This document shows, in pieces, positions 1-8,960 of a stretch of 46,581 nucleotides of DNA (positions are counted from its first letter, which is position 1; every line of letters starts with the position of its first letter). Source of the stretch: Chloroflexota bacterium (GTDB taxonomy: Bacteria > Chloroflexota > Anaerolineae > Anaerolineales > Villigracilaceae). The translations under genes and the position numbers were made by a program. Location: positions 1 to 46,581 of the forward strand of contig JACAEP010000039.1 in the NCBI GenBank assembly GCA_013388795.1, written 5' to 3'. The notes below the pieces were generated by a model. That model had not been told where the DNA came from. It worked only from the letters and a program-made list of their open reading frames with translations, and searched no databases.

Positions 1-731
1 TCCGTCACAACGACATGGAACACCTCGAAGGCTTGCTCAAGAACGCGCCTGCCGATGTGTCCAAACTTGTCATCGCCGACTCGGTCTTCAGCATGGATGG
101 CGACATCATTGACCTGCCCAAGATCGTGGAACTCAGCAAAAAATACAACGCCTGGTTGATGATCGATGAAGCCCATTCTGTGGGTGTGCTCGGCAAAAAA
201 GGCACCGGCATCGAAGAACACTTCGGCATGGGCGACGTGATCGACATTAAGATGGGTACGCTCAGCAAGACCATCCCTTCGGTAGGTGGATATGTGGCTG
301 GCAAGAAGGAACTGATTGACTTCCTGCGCCATGGCAGCCGTGCTTACATTTTCTCAGCGGCGCTTCCGCCCGCGCAAGCCGCCGCCGCCAACGAAGCCTT
401 TAAAGTCATTCTCGATGAACCCGAACGCCTCGACCGCCTGAACGCCAACACCAAGCAATTTATCGGCGGTTTGAAGGGCATGGGGTTCGACACCCTGCTA
501 ACCGAAACTGCCATTGTGCCTGTGCTGTGCGGCACCGACGAAAAAGCCATGGAGTTGACCAAACGCTGTCAGGAAAAGGATGTCTTCGTGCTGCCGGTGG
601 TCTCCCCGGCTGTGCAAGAGGGCATGTCGCGCCTGCGCGCCACCGTCACCGCCGCGCACGATCCCGCGGACATTGAGCAGGCGATGGATGTGATCTACCA
701 GGCGGGCAAGGCGATGGGAATGGTGAAGTAA
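1..731 (+). CDS. AONS/KBL/SPT-family PLP-dependent acyltransferase (5' partial)
   Basis: This is the C-terminal part of an alpha-oxoamine synthase: a PLP enzyme that condenses an amino acid with an acyl-CoA (8-amino-7-oxononanoate synthase, 2-amino-3-ketobutyrate CoA ligase or serine palmitoyltransferase type). The frame is open from base 3 and reads R-H-N-D before the first Met at 15, a typical HND motif of the family, so the true start lies outside the window. DEAHSVGVLG (the PLP-ring Asp) and the Schiff-base region GTLSKTIPSVGG with its Lys are both present. The C-terminal domain is complete and stops at 731. The substrate cannot be told from this fragment. The MBOAT and AlgX-like genes downstream do not obviously belong to the same pathway. 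Confidence 0.85.
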   Translation, partial: RHNDMEHLEGLLKNAPADVSKLVIADSVFSMDGDIIDLPKIVELSKKYNAWLMIDEAHSVGVLGKKGTGIEEHFGMGDVIDIKMGTLSKTIPSVGGYVAGKKELIDFLRHGSRAYIFSAALPPAQAAAANEAFKVILDEPERLDRLNANTKQFIGGLKGMGFDTLLTETAIVPVLCGTDEKAMELTKRCQEKDVFVLPVVSPAVQEGMSRLRATVTAAHDPADIEQAMDVIYQAGKAMGMVK

Positions 732-922
732 AACCGCCCCGCCGCAAGCACATGCTTAACCAGTTTGTAGAACCCTATGTTGATCCTCTTCGGCTGGGAG
801 GAAAGGTCTGGCGATGAGGCAACGCCTTTGGACATCTTTGCAGCAGAGAAAGATAACACAATACGCGCGCCAACCTTCAGCGCTGCAACCGATGGCTAGC
901 GTTCGTTTGCCGAGTCACTGAC

Positions 923-2353
923 ATGGATTTTACCGATCTTAATTTTCTGTTTATCTTTTTACCGGTCTTTCTGCTCCTGTCTCTCCTCATCAGGCCGGAG
1001 ATGAAAATTTACGTCATCGCTGCCGCCAGCCTCGTTTTCGTTTTCGAAGGGCAAACAACGGCTTTTATCTGGATTTTTGCGCTGGGTTTAATCGGTTATA
1101 TTCTTGGTTTAAGGATCGAGGATCGGCACAATAAAAACAAAAATGCCATTTTTTACTTAAGGGCAGGCATTGCCCTCAACCTCCTTTTGCTATTAAGTTT
1201 CAAACTTGTTTCAGCGTACCGCGAAACCTTCGCCGCTGGAAGTTTTATCAGAGACCTGGCAGCGCCGATTGGGTTATCGTATGTCACCTTTCAAATCATC
1301 TCGTATCTGACAGACGTATTCCGAAAGAATATACCCGCCGAGAGAGATGCGCTGCGTTTTGCTCTCTACCTCTTATTTTTTCCCAAATTTGTTTCGGGTC
1401 CGCTCATCCGCTATCAACCATTCAAAACCGAGCTTGATAAAAATGCGGTGATACCCTTTGAAGACCTTGCAGCCGGTCTTCGGCGCATCCTGTTTGGGGT
1501 CAGCAAACGGGTCCTGATAGCCAATCAGCTGGCGGTTACCGCCAATGCCGTCTTCGACCTGCCAAGCGCCAACGTCCAACCTGTATTTGCCTGGCTTGCC
1601 CTACTTGCCTATGCGCTTCAAATTTACTTTGATTTTTCGGGCTATACCGACATCGCGCTGGGAACGGCCAAAATCATCGGCCTTTCACTGCCAGAAAATT
1701 TCAACTACCCCTACATCGCTCAAAGCATCAGCGACTTTTGGCGGCGCTGGCATATTTCGCTTTCCAACTGGTTTCGAGAATATGTTTTCTACCCGCTGGA
1801 ACGCCGCCGCCTGAAAGGGTTTGGGCAGCCCATCAACCTATTGATCGTGTTTCTTTTAACTGGTCTCTGGCATGGCGTCACCATTAATTTTTTGATTTGG
1901 GGGGGGCTGCATGGAATAGCAATCGCTGCTGAAAGCGCAGGTGGGGGAAAGCGGCTCAAGTCCGTATGGCAGCCTTTAAGACATCTCTATACCCTCGCCA
2001 TCGTAGGGGTGGCATGGGTCTTCTTTCGCAGCCCAACCCTGGAGTTTGCGCTGGAATTTATTGGCCGGCTGGCTGGTAATCAGCACGGGTTAACCCCAAT
2101 GCCGTTCAGCCAAACCCAGCCTTTCCCTTTCATCGAACCCTCTTTCATCCTGGTCACCGCCATGGGCATTCTGCTTTCCCTGCCGTTGCAGCCTGCCTGG
2201 AACAATTTACGCAAAAAAATGGAAACGCAAACGCCCTACATGTATTTTGCCCTGCAAGGCGCAGAAGACCTGTCTGCCATTCTTTTATTTTCGCTATCCA
2301 TTGCCGCCCAATTAAGCGGCGGCTTTACGCCCAATATTTACGCGCAGTTTTAA
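923..2353 (+). CDS. MBOAT family O-acyltransferase (AlgI/DltB-like)
   Basis: A 476-residue polytopic membrane protein of the membrane-bound O-acyltransferase family. These proteins move acyl (often acetyl) groups across the membrane to a polysaccharide or teichoic acid. Visible hallmarks are FDFSGYTDIALG near residue 237, DFWRRWHISLSNWF near 271, and GLWHGVTINFLIWGG near 314, holding the catalytic His at about 317. The length fits AlgI. The next gene starts 11 bp downstream and encodes an AlgX/AlgJ-like protein, the normal partner that finishes O-acetylation outside the membrane, so the two are probably co-transcribed. Codon use is visibly AT-richer (many AAA, TTT and ATT codons) than in flanking genes, which may indicate transfer. 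The acceptor polymer is unknown. No strong Shine-Dalgarno precedes the ATG. Confidence 0.9.
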   Translation: MDFTDLNFLFIFLPVFLLLSLLIRPEMKIYVIAAASLVFVFEGQTTAFIWIFALGLIGYILGLRIEDRHNKNKNAIFYLRAGIALNLLLLLSFKLVSAYRETFAAGSFIRDLAAPIGLSYVTFQIISYLTDVFRKNIPAERDALRFALYLLFFPKFVSGPLIRYQPFKTELDKNAVIPFEDLAAGLRRILFGVSKRVLIANQLAVTANAVFDLPSANVQPVFAWLALLAYALQIYFDFSGYTDIALGTAKIIGLSLPENFNYPYIAQSISDFWRRWHISLSNWFREYVFYPLERRRLKGFGQPINLLIVFLLTGLWHGVTINFLIWGGLHGIAIAAESAGGGKRLKSVWQPLRHLYTLAIVGVAWVFFRSPTLEFALEFIGRLAGNQHGLTPMPFSQTQPFPFIEPSFILVTAMGILLSLPLQPAWNNLRKKMETQTPYMYFALQGAEDLSAILLFSLSIAAQLSGGFTPNIYAQF

Positions 2354-2364
2354 ACTCTTGAACC

Positions 2365-3396
2365 ATGAATACACCCTCTCCATTCACTCGCCTGCAGCAA
2401 ACCTATCACAAAGTTTTTGTGTTTTTTATTCTGGCGTCGTTTTTTTTAATGTTATTCAAGAGCGACGCGTCACATCTTGAAGAAGGGCTGTTTCAAAAAG
2501 ACTTCCTGATCAAAAATTTTAACCGCCTAAAAATAAAAATCGGCGACAGGGTTTTTCACAATACCATCATCGCTCAAAAGGGCTGGTTCGAATATACGGG
2601 TGAAGGGAATTTGGACGACTGGCAAAACCTGACCGGCACCCGCCCAAGTGAATTGCAGCAAATCGAGCAAAAACTGGCAAAACTCAACCAGCAACTAAAA
2701 CAACAAGGCATCCCTCTGGTAGTGGTGGTAGCGCCCAATAAAGCCTCCATCTATCCTGAAACCATCCCGCCGGTTATCCAAAAAATCGCCGGGCCAAGCC
2801 GCTTGGACGCATTCAGCCAATTAATGAGCCAGCATCCAGATATCATCTACCTGGACTTGCGCGCAACGCTCCTTGCCGCAAAGCATGAACAAACGCTTTA
2901 TTATGCAACCGATACCCATTGGAACCCGCATGGCGCCTACGCCGGGTATGCAGCCATCTTAACGCGGCTTGCTGAAATCTACCCCGATCTGCAGCCATAT
3001 CGAAAAAAACAATTCAACATCAAAGAAATGCCCGCCGCACCCAAAGACCTCGCTCAAATTATGGGAGCGCCCTTTTGGGTCGAACCCACCCTCACAGTCA
3101 AACCGCGCCTTCAAGTTGACGTGTTTTCCAGAACCCTATCCACCTCCAGCGGATTTTCAATCACAGAATCCTGGTCCGCCCCCGCCCCGCAAGACCTAAC
3201 GCTTTTGCTATATGGCGATTCGTTTAAGTATGGAATGATCCCATTTTTGGAGACACACTTCAAAAAGTCGGTCTTTACCTCCTATCACGAAACCATCCAT
3301 ATGGCGGGCATCACGCGATACCAGCCCGATATCGTCATCCTTGAAGTCGTTGAACGATACCTCCCAATTCTGAACTCCGTCCTCACAGAAGAGTAG
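2365..3396 (+). CDS. AlgX/AlgJ-like SGNH-hydrolase-type polysaccharide O-acetyltransferase
   Basis: A 343-residue protein with an N-terminal signal anchor (hydrophobic residues about 17-31) and an extracytoplasmic AlgX/AlgJ (DHHW-type) SGNH domain. The catalytic set is visible: DTHW at residues 183-186 (Asp and His) and GDSF at 284-287 (nucleophile Ser286). In known systems this enzyme receives acetyl groups from the MBOAT partner and transfers them to an exported polysaccharide. The upstream neighbour is exactly such an MBOAT protein, 11 bp away. It shares that gene's AT-leaning codon use. The target glycan is not identifiable here because no glycosyltransferases lie alongside in the window. 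Confidence 0.85.
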   Translation: MNTPSPFTRLQQTYHKVFVFFILASFFLMLFKSDASHLEEGLFQKDFLIKNFNRLKIKIGDRVFHNTIIAQKGWFEYTGEGNLDDWQNLTGTRPSELQQIEQKLAKLNQQLKQQGIPLVVVVAPNKASIYPETIPPVIQKIAGPSRLDAFSQLMSQHPDIIYLDLRATLLAAKHEQTLYYATDTHWNPHGAYAGYAAILTRLAEIYPDLQPYRKKQFNIKEMPAAPKDLAQIMGAPFWVEPTLTVKPRLQVDVFSRTLSTSSGFSITESWSAPAPQDLTLLLYGDSFKYGMIPFLETHFKKSVFTSYHETIHMAGITRYQPDIVILEVVERYLPILNSVLTEE

Positions 3397-3531
3397 CCCA
3401 AACCATTCCCGCCTGAGCGTCAGAAAGAGACTTCACCGCTTAAGCGACAAATCCGACCCGGCCAAACGGAAGCGCTTTTTGTCTTGATAGTTTCTGAGAG
3501 AACTTTTATAACAATTTTCTAACACATCCTT

Positions 3532-3558
3532 TATAAAATGCCGATCATCAAGGAGTGA
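3532..3558 (+). promoter_or_regulatory. Putative -10 element and Shine-Dalgarno for the site-2 protease gene
   Basis: TATAAA at 3532-3537 lies 24 nt before the ATG at 3562, and AAGGAG precedes that ATG by about 7 nt. No convincing -35 box was found. The rest of the 165-bp gap after the AlgX-like gene is AT-rich with no clear terminator. Confidence 0.4.
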
Positions 3559-3561
3559 ATT

Positions 3562-4662
3562 ATGAAATGGCAATGGAAACTTGGAACCTTCGCCGGAATT
3601 GACGTGTATATCCACGTCACCTTTTTGTTGTTGATCGGGTGGGTGGGGCTGAGTCACTGGCTGGAAAACAATAGCTGGCTCGAAGTACTTTCGGGCATCG
3701 GCTTCATTCTTGCCCTGTTCCTATGTGTGATCCTGCATGAATATGGTCATGCGCTCACCGCTCGCAAGTATGGAATCAAAACCCGCGACATTACGATCTA
3801 TCCCATTGGCGGCGTGGCGCGTTTGGAGCGTATGCCCGATAAACCAATTGAAGAATTGTGGGTGGCATTGATGGGACCGGCGGTGAACGTGGTCATCGCC
3901 GCTGTGATCTTCGCGGCTCTTTTGCTGACCGGGAACCTGGTGCCGCTGACCGAACTTGGAGTGGCCTCTGGAAGTTTTCTCGAACGCGTCATGGTGGTCA
4001 ATATTTCGCTCGTTTTGTTCAACCTCATTCCCGCCTTCCCTATGGACGGCGGACGTGTGCTGCGGGCCCTGCTTGCCATGCGCATGGACTACGTCCGCGC
4101 GACACAGATCGCTGCAAGCATTGGGCAGGGCATGGCATTTTTGTTCGGGTTCATTGGCTTGTTTACCAACCCCTTCCTGCTGTTCATCGCCTTTTTCGTT
4201 TACATTGGCGCATCACAAGAAGCCAGCGCCGTACAGATGAAGAACGTCATCAGCGGCATTCCAGTAGGGCGCGCCATGCTGACGGATTACCGCAGTCTCT
4301 CGCCGCGCGACCCACTCTCGCGCATGGCACAGTTGATTTTAGCCGGAACCCAGCACGATTTTCCAGTGATCAGCGACGATGAACGTGTAATCGGTGTGGT
4401 CACGCGCGACGACTTCCTCGCGGCGCTCACCCAGCATGGGCAGAACATCGCCATCTCGGCTGTCATGCGCAGTTCCCCGCCCGAAGTCGATTCGTACGAC
4501 ATGATTGAAGTGGCGCTGACCCGCATCCAGGAATCAGGCTTTCCTACCCTGCCCGTCACACACGCCGGGCAACTGGTCGGCATCATTACCGCGGAAAATA
4601 TCACCGAATACTTGATGATTCGCGCCGCTTTGCGTTCTTCGCAGGCAATGGCTGCCGTCTGA
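3562..4662 (+). CDS. Site-2 protease family zinc metalloprotease with CBS pair (M50)
   Basis: A 366-residue intramembrane metalloprotease of the M50 (S2P/SpoIVFB) family. The zinc site HEYGH is at residues 59-63 in a membrane segment, and the second conserved motif NLIPAFPMDGGRVLRALL supplies the third metal ligand Asp. Two CBS domains occupy roughly residues 240-355, with hallmark phrases such as FPVISDDERVIGVVT and LPVTHAGQLVGIIT. CBS pairs usually sense adenine nucleotides, so activity may depend on energy state. The start is supported by a strong Shine-Dalgarno (AAGGAG about 7 nt upstream). It stands alone; the next gene has its own promoter and riboswitch. The substrate is unknown, since no anti-sigma factor lies nearby. 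Confidence 0.93.
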   Translation: MKWQWKLGTFAGIDVYIHVTFLLLIGWVGLSHWLENNSWLEVLSGIGFILALFLCVILHEYGHALTARKYGIKTRDITIYPIGGVARLERMPDKPIEELWVALMGPAVNVVIAAVIFAALLLTGNLVPLTELGVASGSFLERVMVVNISLVLFNLIPAFPMDGGRVLRALLAMRMDYVRATQIAASIGQGMAFLFGFIGLFTNPFLLFIAFFVYIGASQEASAVQMKNVISGIPVGRAMLTDYRSLSPRDPLSRMAQLILAGTQHDFPVISDDERVIGVVTRDDFLAALTQHGQNIAISAVMRSSPPEVDSYDMIEVALTRIQESGFPTLPVTHAGQLVGIITAENITEYLMIRAALRSSQAMAAV

Positions 4663-4717
4663 GCGACCCTGCAAGCATAAATAAGAAATTTCTTAACCAC
4701 GAAACTCATTTTTTCCA

Positions 4718-4723
4718 TATAAT
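4718..4723 (+). promoter_or_regulatory. -10 box (TATAAT) of the riboswitch-controlled ATPase transcript
   Basis: A perfect TATAAT sits 12 nt before the first riboswitch stem, placing transcription start just ahead of the aptamer. A weak TTAACC-like -35 lies at 4693-4698 with a long 19-bp spacer. Confidence 0.6.
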
Positions 4724-4727
4724 CATT

Positions 4728-4830
4728 GAGCACTCCGATGGGGAGTAGCCGCCCAAAGTTTGGGTAGCACAGTCGTCAATCCGTGGCGCAAGATACCACC
4801 GGCTGTTCTGTGAAGGCAAGACCATCGTCA
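4728..4830 (+). promoter_or_regulatory. yybP-ykoY family manganese riboswitch
   Basis: The leader of the P-type ATPase gene carries the signature of the yybP-ykoY Mn2+ aptamer. GGGGAGTAGC follows the 5' strand of P1 (CGATGG, 4736-4741), and the 3' part GGCAAGACC leads into the matching P1 strand CCATCG (4822-4827). These are the two conserved internal-loop segments that meet to bind Mn2+. The known family commonly controls P2A-type cation ATPases and MntP or TerC exporters, and here it precedes a P2A-type ATPase by about 90 bp. The 3' P1 strand is shared with the following terminator hairpin, which predicts an ON switch: metal binding stabilises P1 and blocks the terminator. Confidence 0.85.
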
Positions 4831-4857
4831 AGAATATTGGCGATGGTCTTTTATTTT
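4820..4857 (+). terminator. Intrinsic terminator forming the riboswitch expression platform
   Basis: A 12-bp stem pairs 4820-4831 (GACCATCGTCAA) with 4837-4848 (TTGGCGATGGTC), with one G-U pair and a 5-nt loop, followed by TTTTATTTT. Its 5' arm contains the 3' strand of aptamer P1, so the terminator and the ligand-bound aptamer exclude each other. Confidence 0.88.
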
Positions 4858-4922
4858 GCAAAAGGACTGAAAAAAATCGGTCAAAATGAATTAAACTCAA
4901 TTCGAAACGTGGAAACAACTCT

Positions 4923-7619
4923 ATGAACTGGCATACCCTTGAAACGAACTCGGCTTTGAACGAACTTGGCTCATCTTCCGAAATGGGTTTAACCTCCGCG
5001 CAAGTCGCAGAAGCGAAATCCAAATTCGGCGCGAACGAACTGATCGAACGCGGCGGGCGCACTCCCCTGCAGATCTTGTGGGAGCAGATCACCGCCACAA
5101 TGGCCCTCATCCTCATTGCAGCGGCGGTGATTGCCGGGCTGCTGGGCGACACCAAGAACACAATTGCCATTCTCGCGATTGTGGCGCTATACGCCCTGCT
5201 CGGCTTCATTCAAGAATATCGCGCCGAACAAGCCATCGCCGCGCTCAAGAAAATGTCCGCGCCGAATGTGCGCGTGCTGCGCGATGGAAAATTGCAAGAG
5301 GCCTCTGCCCGCGAACTTGTGCCTGGCGACATAATTCAACTCGAAACAGGCAATGTCATCCCGGCAGACCTGCGCTTAATCGAAGCCGTCAATTTGAGAA
5401 TTCAAGAAGCCGCACTCACCGGCGAATCCGAAGCCATCGAAAAACATACTGCCGCGATCTCTACTGAAGAACTTCCTTTGGGTGACCGCCGCAACATGGC
5501 ATACATGGGCACGATCATCACCCAAGGGCGCGGGCTTGCGCTCATTGTCGCCACTGGCATGCAAACCGAACTCGGCAAGATCGCCGACATGATTCAAGCG
5601 GTAAAGCAGGAGCAAACGCCACTGCAGCGCCGCCTTGACGCGCTTGGCAAAACCCTTGCCGTGACCGGCGTAGTGATCGCGGCGTTTATTTTTGTGATGG
5701 GCCTTTTGCGCGGTGATGACCTGCGTCACATGCTGCTCACCGCGGTCAGTGTCGCCGTCGCCATCGTGCCCGAAGGTCTGCCGGCCGTCGTGACCATCAC
5801 GCTCGCGCTTGGCGCCCAACGCATGCTGCAACGTCAGGCGCTCATCCGCAAACTTCCCGCCGTAGAAACGCTTGGCTCGGTCACGGTCATCTGCTCTGAT
5901 AAAACAGGAACCCTCACCGAAAACCGAATGACCGTTGTGGTGTTGGATGTGGCTGAACATGCGATTGACTTAACCGGCGATGTTGCCCGCGACGGTTCGC
6001 TTCACACCACTCGTGGGCTGGGCTCGCCTGTCCAATCTTCTCTCTCGCTGGCGGCGATCGGCGGCGCACTATGCAACGACGCAAAACTAATAGATGAAGG
6101 TGATGACCGCTTCCACACCATGGGCGACCCCACCGAAGGCGCATTGGTCGTGGCGGCGGCAAAGATGGGCTACTGGAAATCCTCGCTCGACTCATCCTTC
6201 CCGCGCACCGCGGAACTGCCCTTTGACTCTGAACGCAAACGCATGACCACCGTCCATCATTTGGCACAGTATGACCCCACCGTATTAGTGGGCTTGGAAA
6301 TCGGCGACACACGCTACATTGCCTTTACCAAAGGGGGGGTGGACGGACTGCTTGATATCACCAGTCATGTCTGGGTGGATGGAAAATCCCTGCCGCTGGA
6401 TGCAGGCTGGAGGTCAAGGATCGAAGCGGCAAACGAGCGGCTTGCCAAAAAGGGCATGCGCGTCCTCGGCGTGGGCTTCCGTTTGTTAAACTCCGTCCCC
6501 GATATTTTGCAAACCGAACTGGAACAGAATATTACATTGGTCGGTTTGTTCGGCATGATCGACCCGCCGCGCTCTGAAGTGCAGGAGGCGGTTGCCGTCT
6601 CGAAGACTGCTGGCATCCGTCCGATCATGATCACCGGCGACCATCCATTGACCGCCATTGAAATTGCGCGTCAGCTGGGCATCACCGAAAACGGACGGGC
6701 ATTGACCGGCGTCGAGATCGAAAACCTGACGCCCAACGAATTGAAAAGTGTTGTGGATGAAGTCAGTGTATTTGCCCGCGTTGCGCCAGAGCATAAACTA
6801 CGCATCGTGCAGGCATTACAGGAAAAAGGTCATATTGTTTCGATGACCGGCGACGGCGTCAACGATGCGCCCGCCCTGCGCAAAGCAGACATTGGCGTGG
6901 CGATGGGCATCACTGGCACAGATGTGTCAAAAGAAGCGTCTGATCTGGTCTTGCTGGACGACAACTTTGCCACCATCGTCGCCGCCGTGAAGGAGGGGCG
7001 TACGATCTACGACAACATTCGCAAGTTTGTGCGCTTTAGTGTGGCAGGCAACATCGGCAAAGCGCTGGTCATGTTGATTGCCCCGTTTTTGGGCAAGCCG
7101 CTTCCATTGTTACCATTGCAATTGCTCTGGTTAAATCTGCTCACGGATGGTTTGCTGGGTCTGGGCATGGGTGTCGAAAATCCTGAACCAGATACGATGA
7201 AGCGCAAGCCATACTCCCCCGCCGAAGGCGTGTTCTCGCGCGGCGCAGGGACTCAGACCCTCTGGGTCGGTGTGATGATCGGCGCCCTCGCCCTCGGGCT
7301 TGGCTCGTGGTACTTCTTCACCGGTCGCCCCGAATGGCAGACGATGATCTTCACGTCGCTGGCGTTTATGCAGGTTTTTCAGGCGCTGGCATCGCGTTCG
7401 GCAAAGGTTTCTCTTTTCAAGCAAGGGCTATTGAGCAACACAGTGTTAGCCGGCATGGCGTTTTTGGTACTTGCTTTGCAGATGGCAGTAATCTATATCC
7501 CTGCGCTATCAGATTTTTTTGAAGTCGTTCCGCTCAGTTTCTGCGATTTGTCCATTGCGGCAGCCACCGGTGTGATTGTATTTGTGGTGATGGAAGCAAG
7601 CAAGACGTTTGGCAAGTGA
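4923..7619 (+). CDS. Cation-transporting P-type ATPase (P2A, Ca2+/Mn2+ type)
   Basis: An 898-residue P-type ATPase of SERCA/PMR1-like type IIA, which exports Ca2+ or Mn2+ from the cytoplasm using ATP. The N-terminal cation ATPase domain, the actuator loop ([10 protein letters not shown]), the phosphorylation motif DKTGTLTE (5898 onward), the [17 protein letters not shown] hinge and the C-terminal membrane domain ([19 protein letters not shown]) are all visible. TM4 reads [13 protein letters not shown], the PEGL form typical of Ca2+/Mn2+ pumps. The length is normal and no truncation is seen. A yybP-ykoY Mn2+ riboswitch with terminator lies in its leader, so the physiological substrate is probably Mn2+. 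That last point is inference from regulation, because side chains alone do not separate Ca2+ from Mn2+. Confidence 0.93.
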   Translation: MNWHTLETNSALNELGSSSEMGLTSAQVAEAKSKFGANELIERGGRTPLQILWEQITATMALILIAAAVIAGLLGDTKNTIAILAIVALYALLGFIQEYRAEQAIAALKKMSAPNVRVLRDGKLQEASARELVPGDIIQLETGNVIPADLRLIEAVNLRIQEAALTGESEAIEKHTAAISTEELPLGDRRNMAYMGTIITQGRGLALIVATGMQTELGKIADMIQAVKQEQTPLQRRLDALGKTLAVTGVVIAAFIFVMGLLRGDDLRHMLLTAVSVAVAIVPEGLPAVVTITLALGAQRMLQRQALIRKLPAVETLGSVTVICSDKTGTLTENRMTVVVLDVAEHAIDLTGDVARDGSLHTTRGLGSPVQSSLSLAAIGGALCNDAKLIDEGDDRFHTMGDPTEGALVVAAAKMGYWKSSLDSSFPRTAELPFDSERKRMTTVHHLAQYDPTVLVGLEIGDTRYIAFTKGGVDGLLDITSHVWVDGKSLPLDAGWRSRIEAANERLAKKGMRVLGVGFRLLNSVPDILQTELEQNITLVGLFGMIDPPRSEVQEAVAVSKTAGIRPIMITGDHPLTAIEIARQLGITENGRALTGVEIENLTPNELKSVVDEVSVFARVAPEHKLRIVQALQEKGHIVSMTGDGVNDAPALRKADIGVAMGITGTDVSKEASDLVLLDDNFATIVAAVKEGRTIYDNIRKFVRFSVAGNIGKALVMLIAPFLGKPLPLLPLQLLWLNLLTDGLLGLGMGVENPEPDTMKRKPYSPAEGVFSRGAGTQTLWVGVMIGALALGLGSWYFFTGRPEWQTMIFTSLAFMQVFQALASRSAKVSLFKQGLLSNTVLAGMAFLVLALQMAVIYIPALSDFFEVVPLSFCDLSIAAATGVIVFVVMEASKTFGK

Positions 7620-7626
7620 ATAGAAG

Positions 7627-7661
7627 AGAACCCGTCTGGCACGAAATGGGTTCTTGCTTTA
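7627..7661. terminator. Putative bidirectional terminator between convergent genes
   Basis: A 7-bp stem AGAACCC (7627-7633) / GGGTTCT (7648-7654) with a 14-nt loop lies between the ends of the + strand ATPase and the - strand LysE gene. It is followed by TTGCTTT on the + strand and a pyrimidine-rich tract on the - strand. The stem is short, so strength is uncertain. Confidence 0.5.
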
Positions 7662-8267
7662 ACCTGTACCTCCCTTCCATAATTGGAACAACCCGAAGCC
7701 TAATAAGACCATACAGGAAACACCAAGTAAGGCACGGTTAAGTTTTGGACCCAGGCATGATGCCGCACCAAAGATGACGATCATCAAAATGAGGCACAAA
7801 ATAAAGGCCGTATAGAAACCAACCAACAAGCCGAGTCCATTAAGCGGCATTTCACGCCAACCTTGCATGAGAATCGGCCCCGTGACAAACATCCAAAAGA
7901 GATAGGCGCCAGGGCTGAGGACATTAGTCATTGCCGCTCTGAAGATCGTCTGCTGCCCCGATAATTCAGGGCGCTTCAGGGTTTCATCAAAATCCCGCCA
8001 GGACTTGAACGCGCCGTAGGCAAGGTACAGCACAAACAACCCGCCAACGATGTGCATGAGCCGCTGTAGGTTTTCTGGCAGTTGACGAAGCGCCAATACA
8101 CTCAGCAAAATGATGGGGCCATCGCTCAACAACGGCGCGAACGCGCCCGGCAGGGCGCGCTTCCAGCCGCGGGTTAGGGCCTGAGAAACCAGAAACGCTT
8201 GAAACGGTCCCGGTTGAGAGGCGGCGGCGATGCCGTATCCAATGCCTTGAATGAGGTAGAGCCACAT
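7659..8267 (-). CDS. LysE/RhtB family amino-acid exporter
   Basis: A 202-residue protein with about six hydrophobic segments. The N-terminus shows the family pattern GIAAASQPGPFQAFLVSQAL, followed by a second half with LYLAYGAFKSW and FWMFVTGPILMQGW. LysE/RhtB proteins export amino acids or small related metabolites by proton exchange. It follows the YczE-type gene with a 2-bp gap on the same strand, so it is probably the last gene of a three-gene operon that begins with the AlkX-like gene. The substrate cannot be assigned. Confidence 0.85.
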   Translation of the reverse strand: MWLYLIQGIGYGIAAASQPGPFQAFLVSQALTRGWKRALPGAFAPLLSDGPIILLSVLALRQLPENLQRLMHIVGGLFVLYLAYGAFKSWRDFDETLKRPELSGQQTIFRAAMTNVLSPGAYLFWMFVTGPILMQGWREMPLNGLGLLVGFYTAFILCLILMIVIFGAASCLGPKLNRALLGVSCMVLLGFGLFQLWKGGTG

Positions 8268-8269
8268 GG

Positions 8270-8923
8270 TTATTCCGCCCCGCCCTCGATGCCCGCCTGC
8301 GCCTCTTCGTTTGCCTTATGAGGTTGGACATTGAAAATCTTAAAACCCCATTGCACAGAAGGTCCGATCAGCAGAGCATAGACCAATGTGCCAAGCCCGG
8401 CAGGACCGCCAAGCAAAAAACCGACGGTAACCACCGTCACTTCGATCAGCGCGCGCGAAACGCGAATACTTACGCCCGTTGTGCGTTTAATGGCCAGCAT
8501 CAAACTATCACGCGGACCTGCCCCTGCATCGACACCAATGTAGATGGCGCTGCCCAACCCCATGAACAAAATAGCTGCGAGCAGCATTCCGATCTGCAAA
8601 GGCAAATTATCTGCAACTGAAGGCATGAACGAGTTCCACAGATCCGCCCACGGACCAATGGAAAGGATGTTTGCCAACGTCCCCCAGCCCAGTTTTTCAC
8701 GCATGGCAATCGCGCTAAACAACACAAGAAACCCCATGATGACGGTCATCGTTCCAACTGTGATTCCAAACTTATAGGCCAGCGCCGCTTCCAACACCAC
8801 CCAGGCGCTCGTTCCGATATTGCCGCGAATCATCAACGAAATAGCCAGCCCAAACAAAACAAAACCAAGCTGAATACGGATAAAGTCTCGCAAAAAAGTA
8901 TTCCAACGAATCGGTTTGATCAT
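8270..8923 (-). CDS. YczE/YitT-type integral membrane protein
   Basis: A 217-residue membrane protein of the YczE/YyaS/YitT type, of unknown biochemical function. Several helices are visible. Conserved features include GNIGTSAWVVLEAAL near the start and the GSAIYIGVDAGAGPRDSLM segment, a hallmark of this family. The start is set at 8923 because AAAGGAG lies 4 nt before that ATG; an upstream in-frame start at 8953 lacks a ribosome binding site and would overlap the operator region. It lies between the AlkX-like and LysE-type genes on one transcript. Confidence 0.85.
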   Translation of the reverse strand: MIKPIRWNTFLRDFIRIQLGFVLFGLAISLMIRGNIGTSAWVVLEAALAYKFGITVGTMTVIMGFLVLFSAIAMREKLGWGTLANILSIGPWADLWNSFMPSVADNLPLQIGMLLAAILFMGLGSAIYIGVDAGAGPRDSLMLAIKRTTGVSIRVSRALIEVTVVTVGFLLGGPAGLGTLVYALLIGPSVQWGFKIFNVQPHKANEEAQAGIEGGAE

Positions 8924-8960
8924 GCGGCTCCTTTGAAGGCATGATGATACCATGCCTGGC

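Noticed and set aside
752-817. Small ORF in the 190-bp gap before the MBOAT gene
   Set aside because: Only 21 codons, no ribosome site and no family likeness.
3460-3490. Terminator after the AlgX-like gene
   Set aside because: GACAAA and TTTTGTC can pair but the loop is long and the stem weak, so it is not listed.
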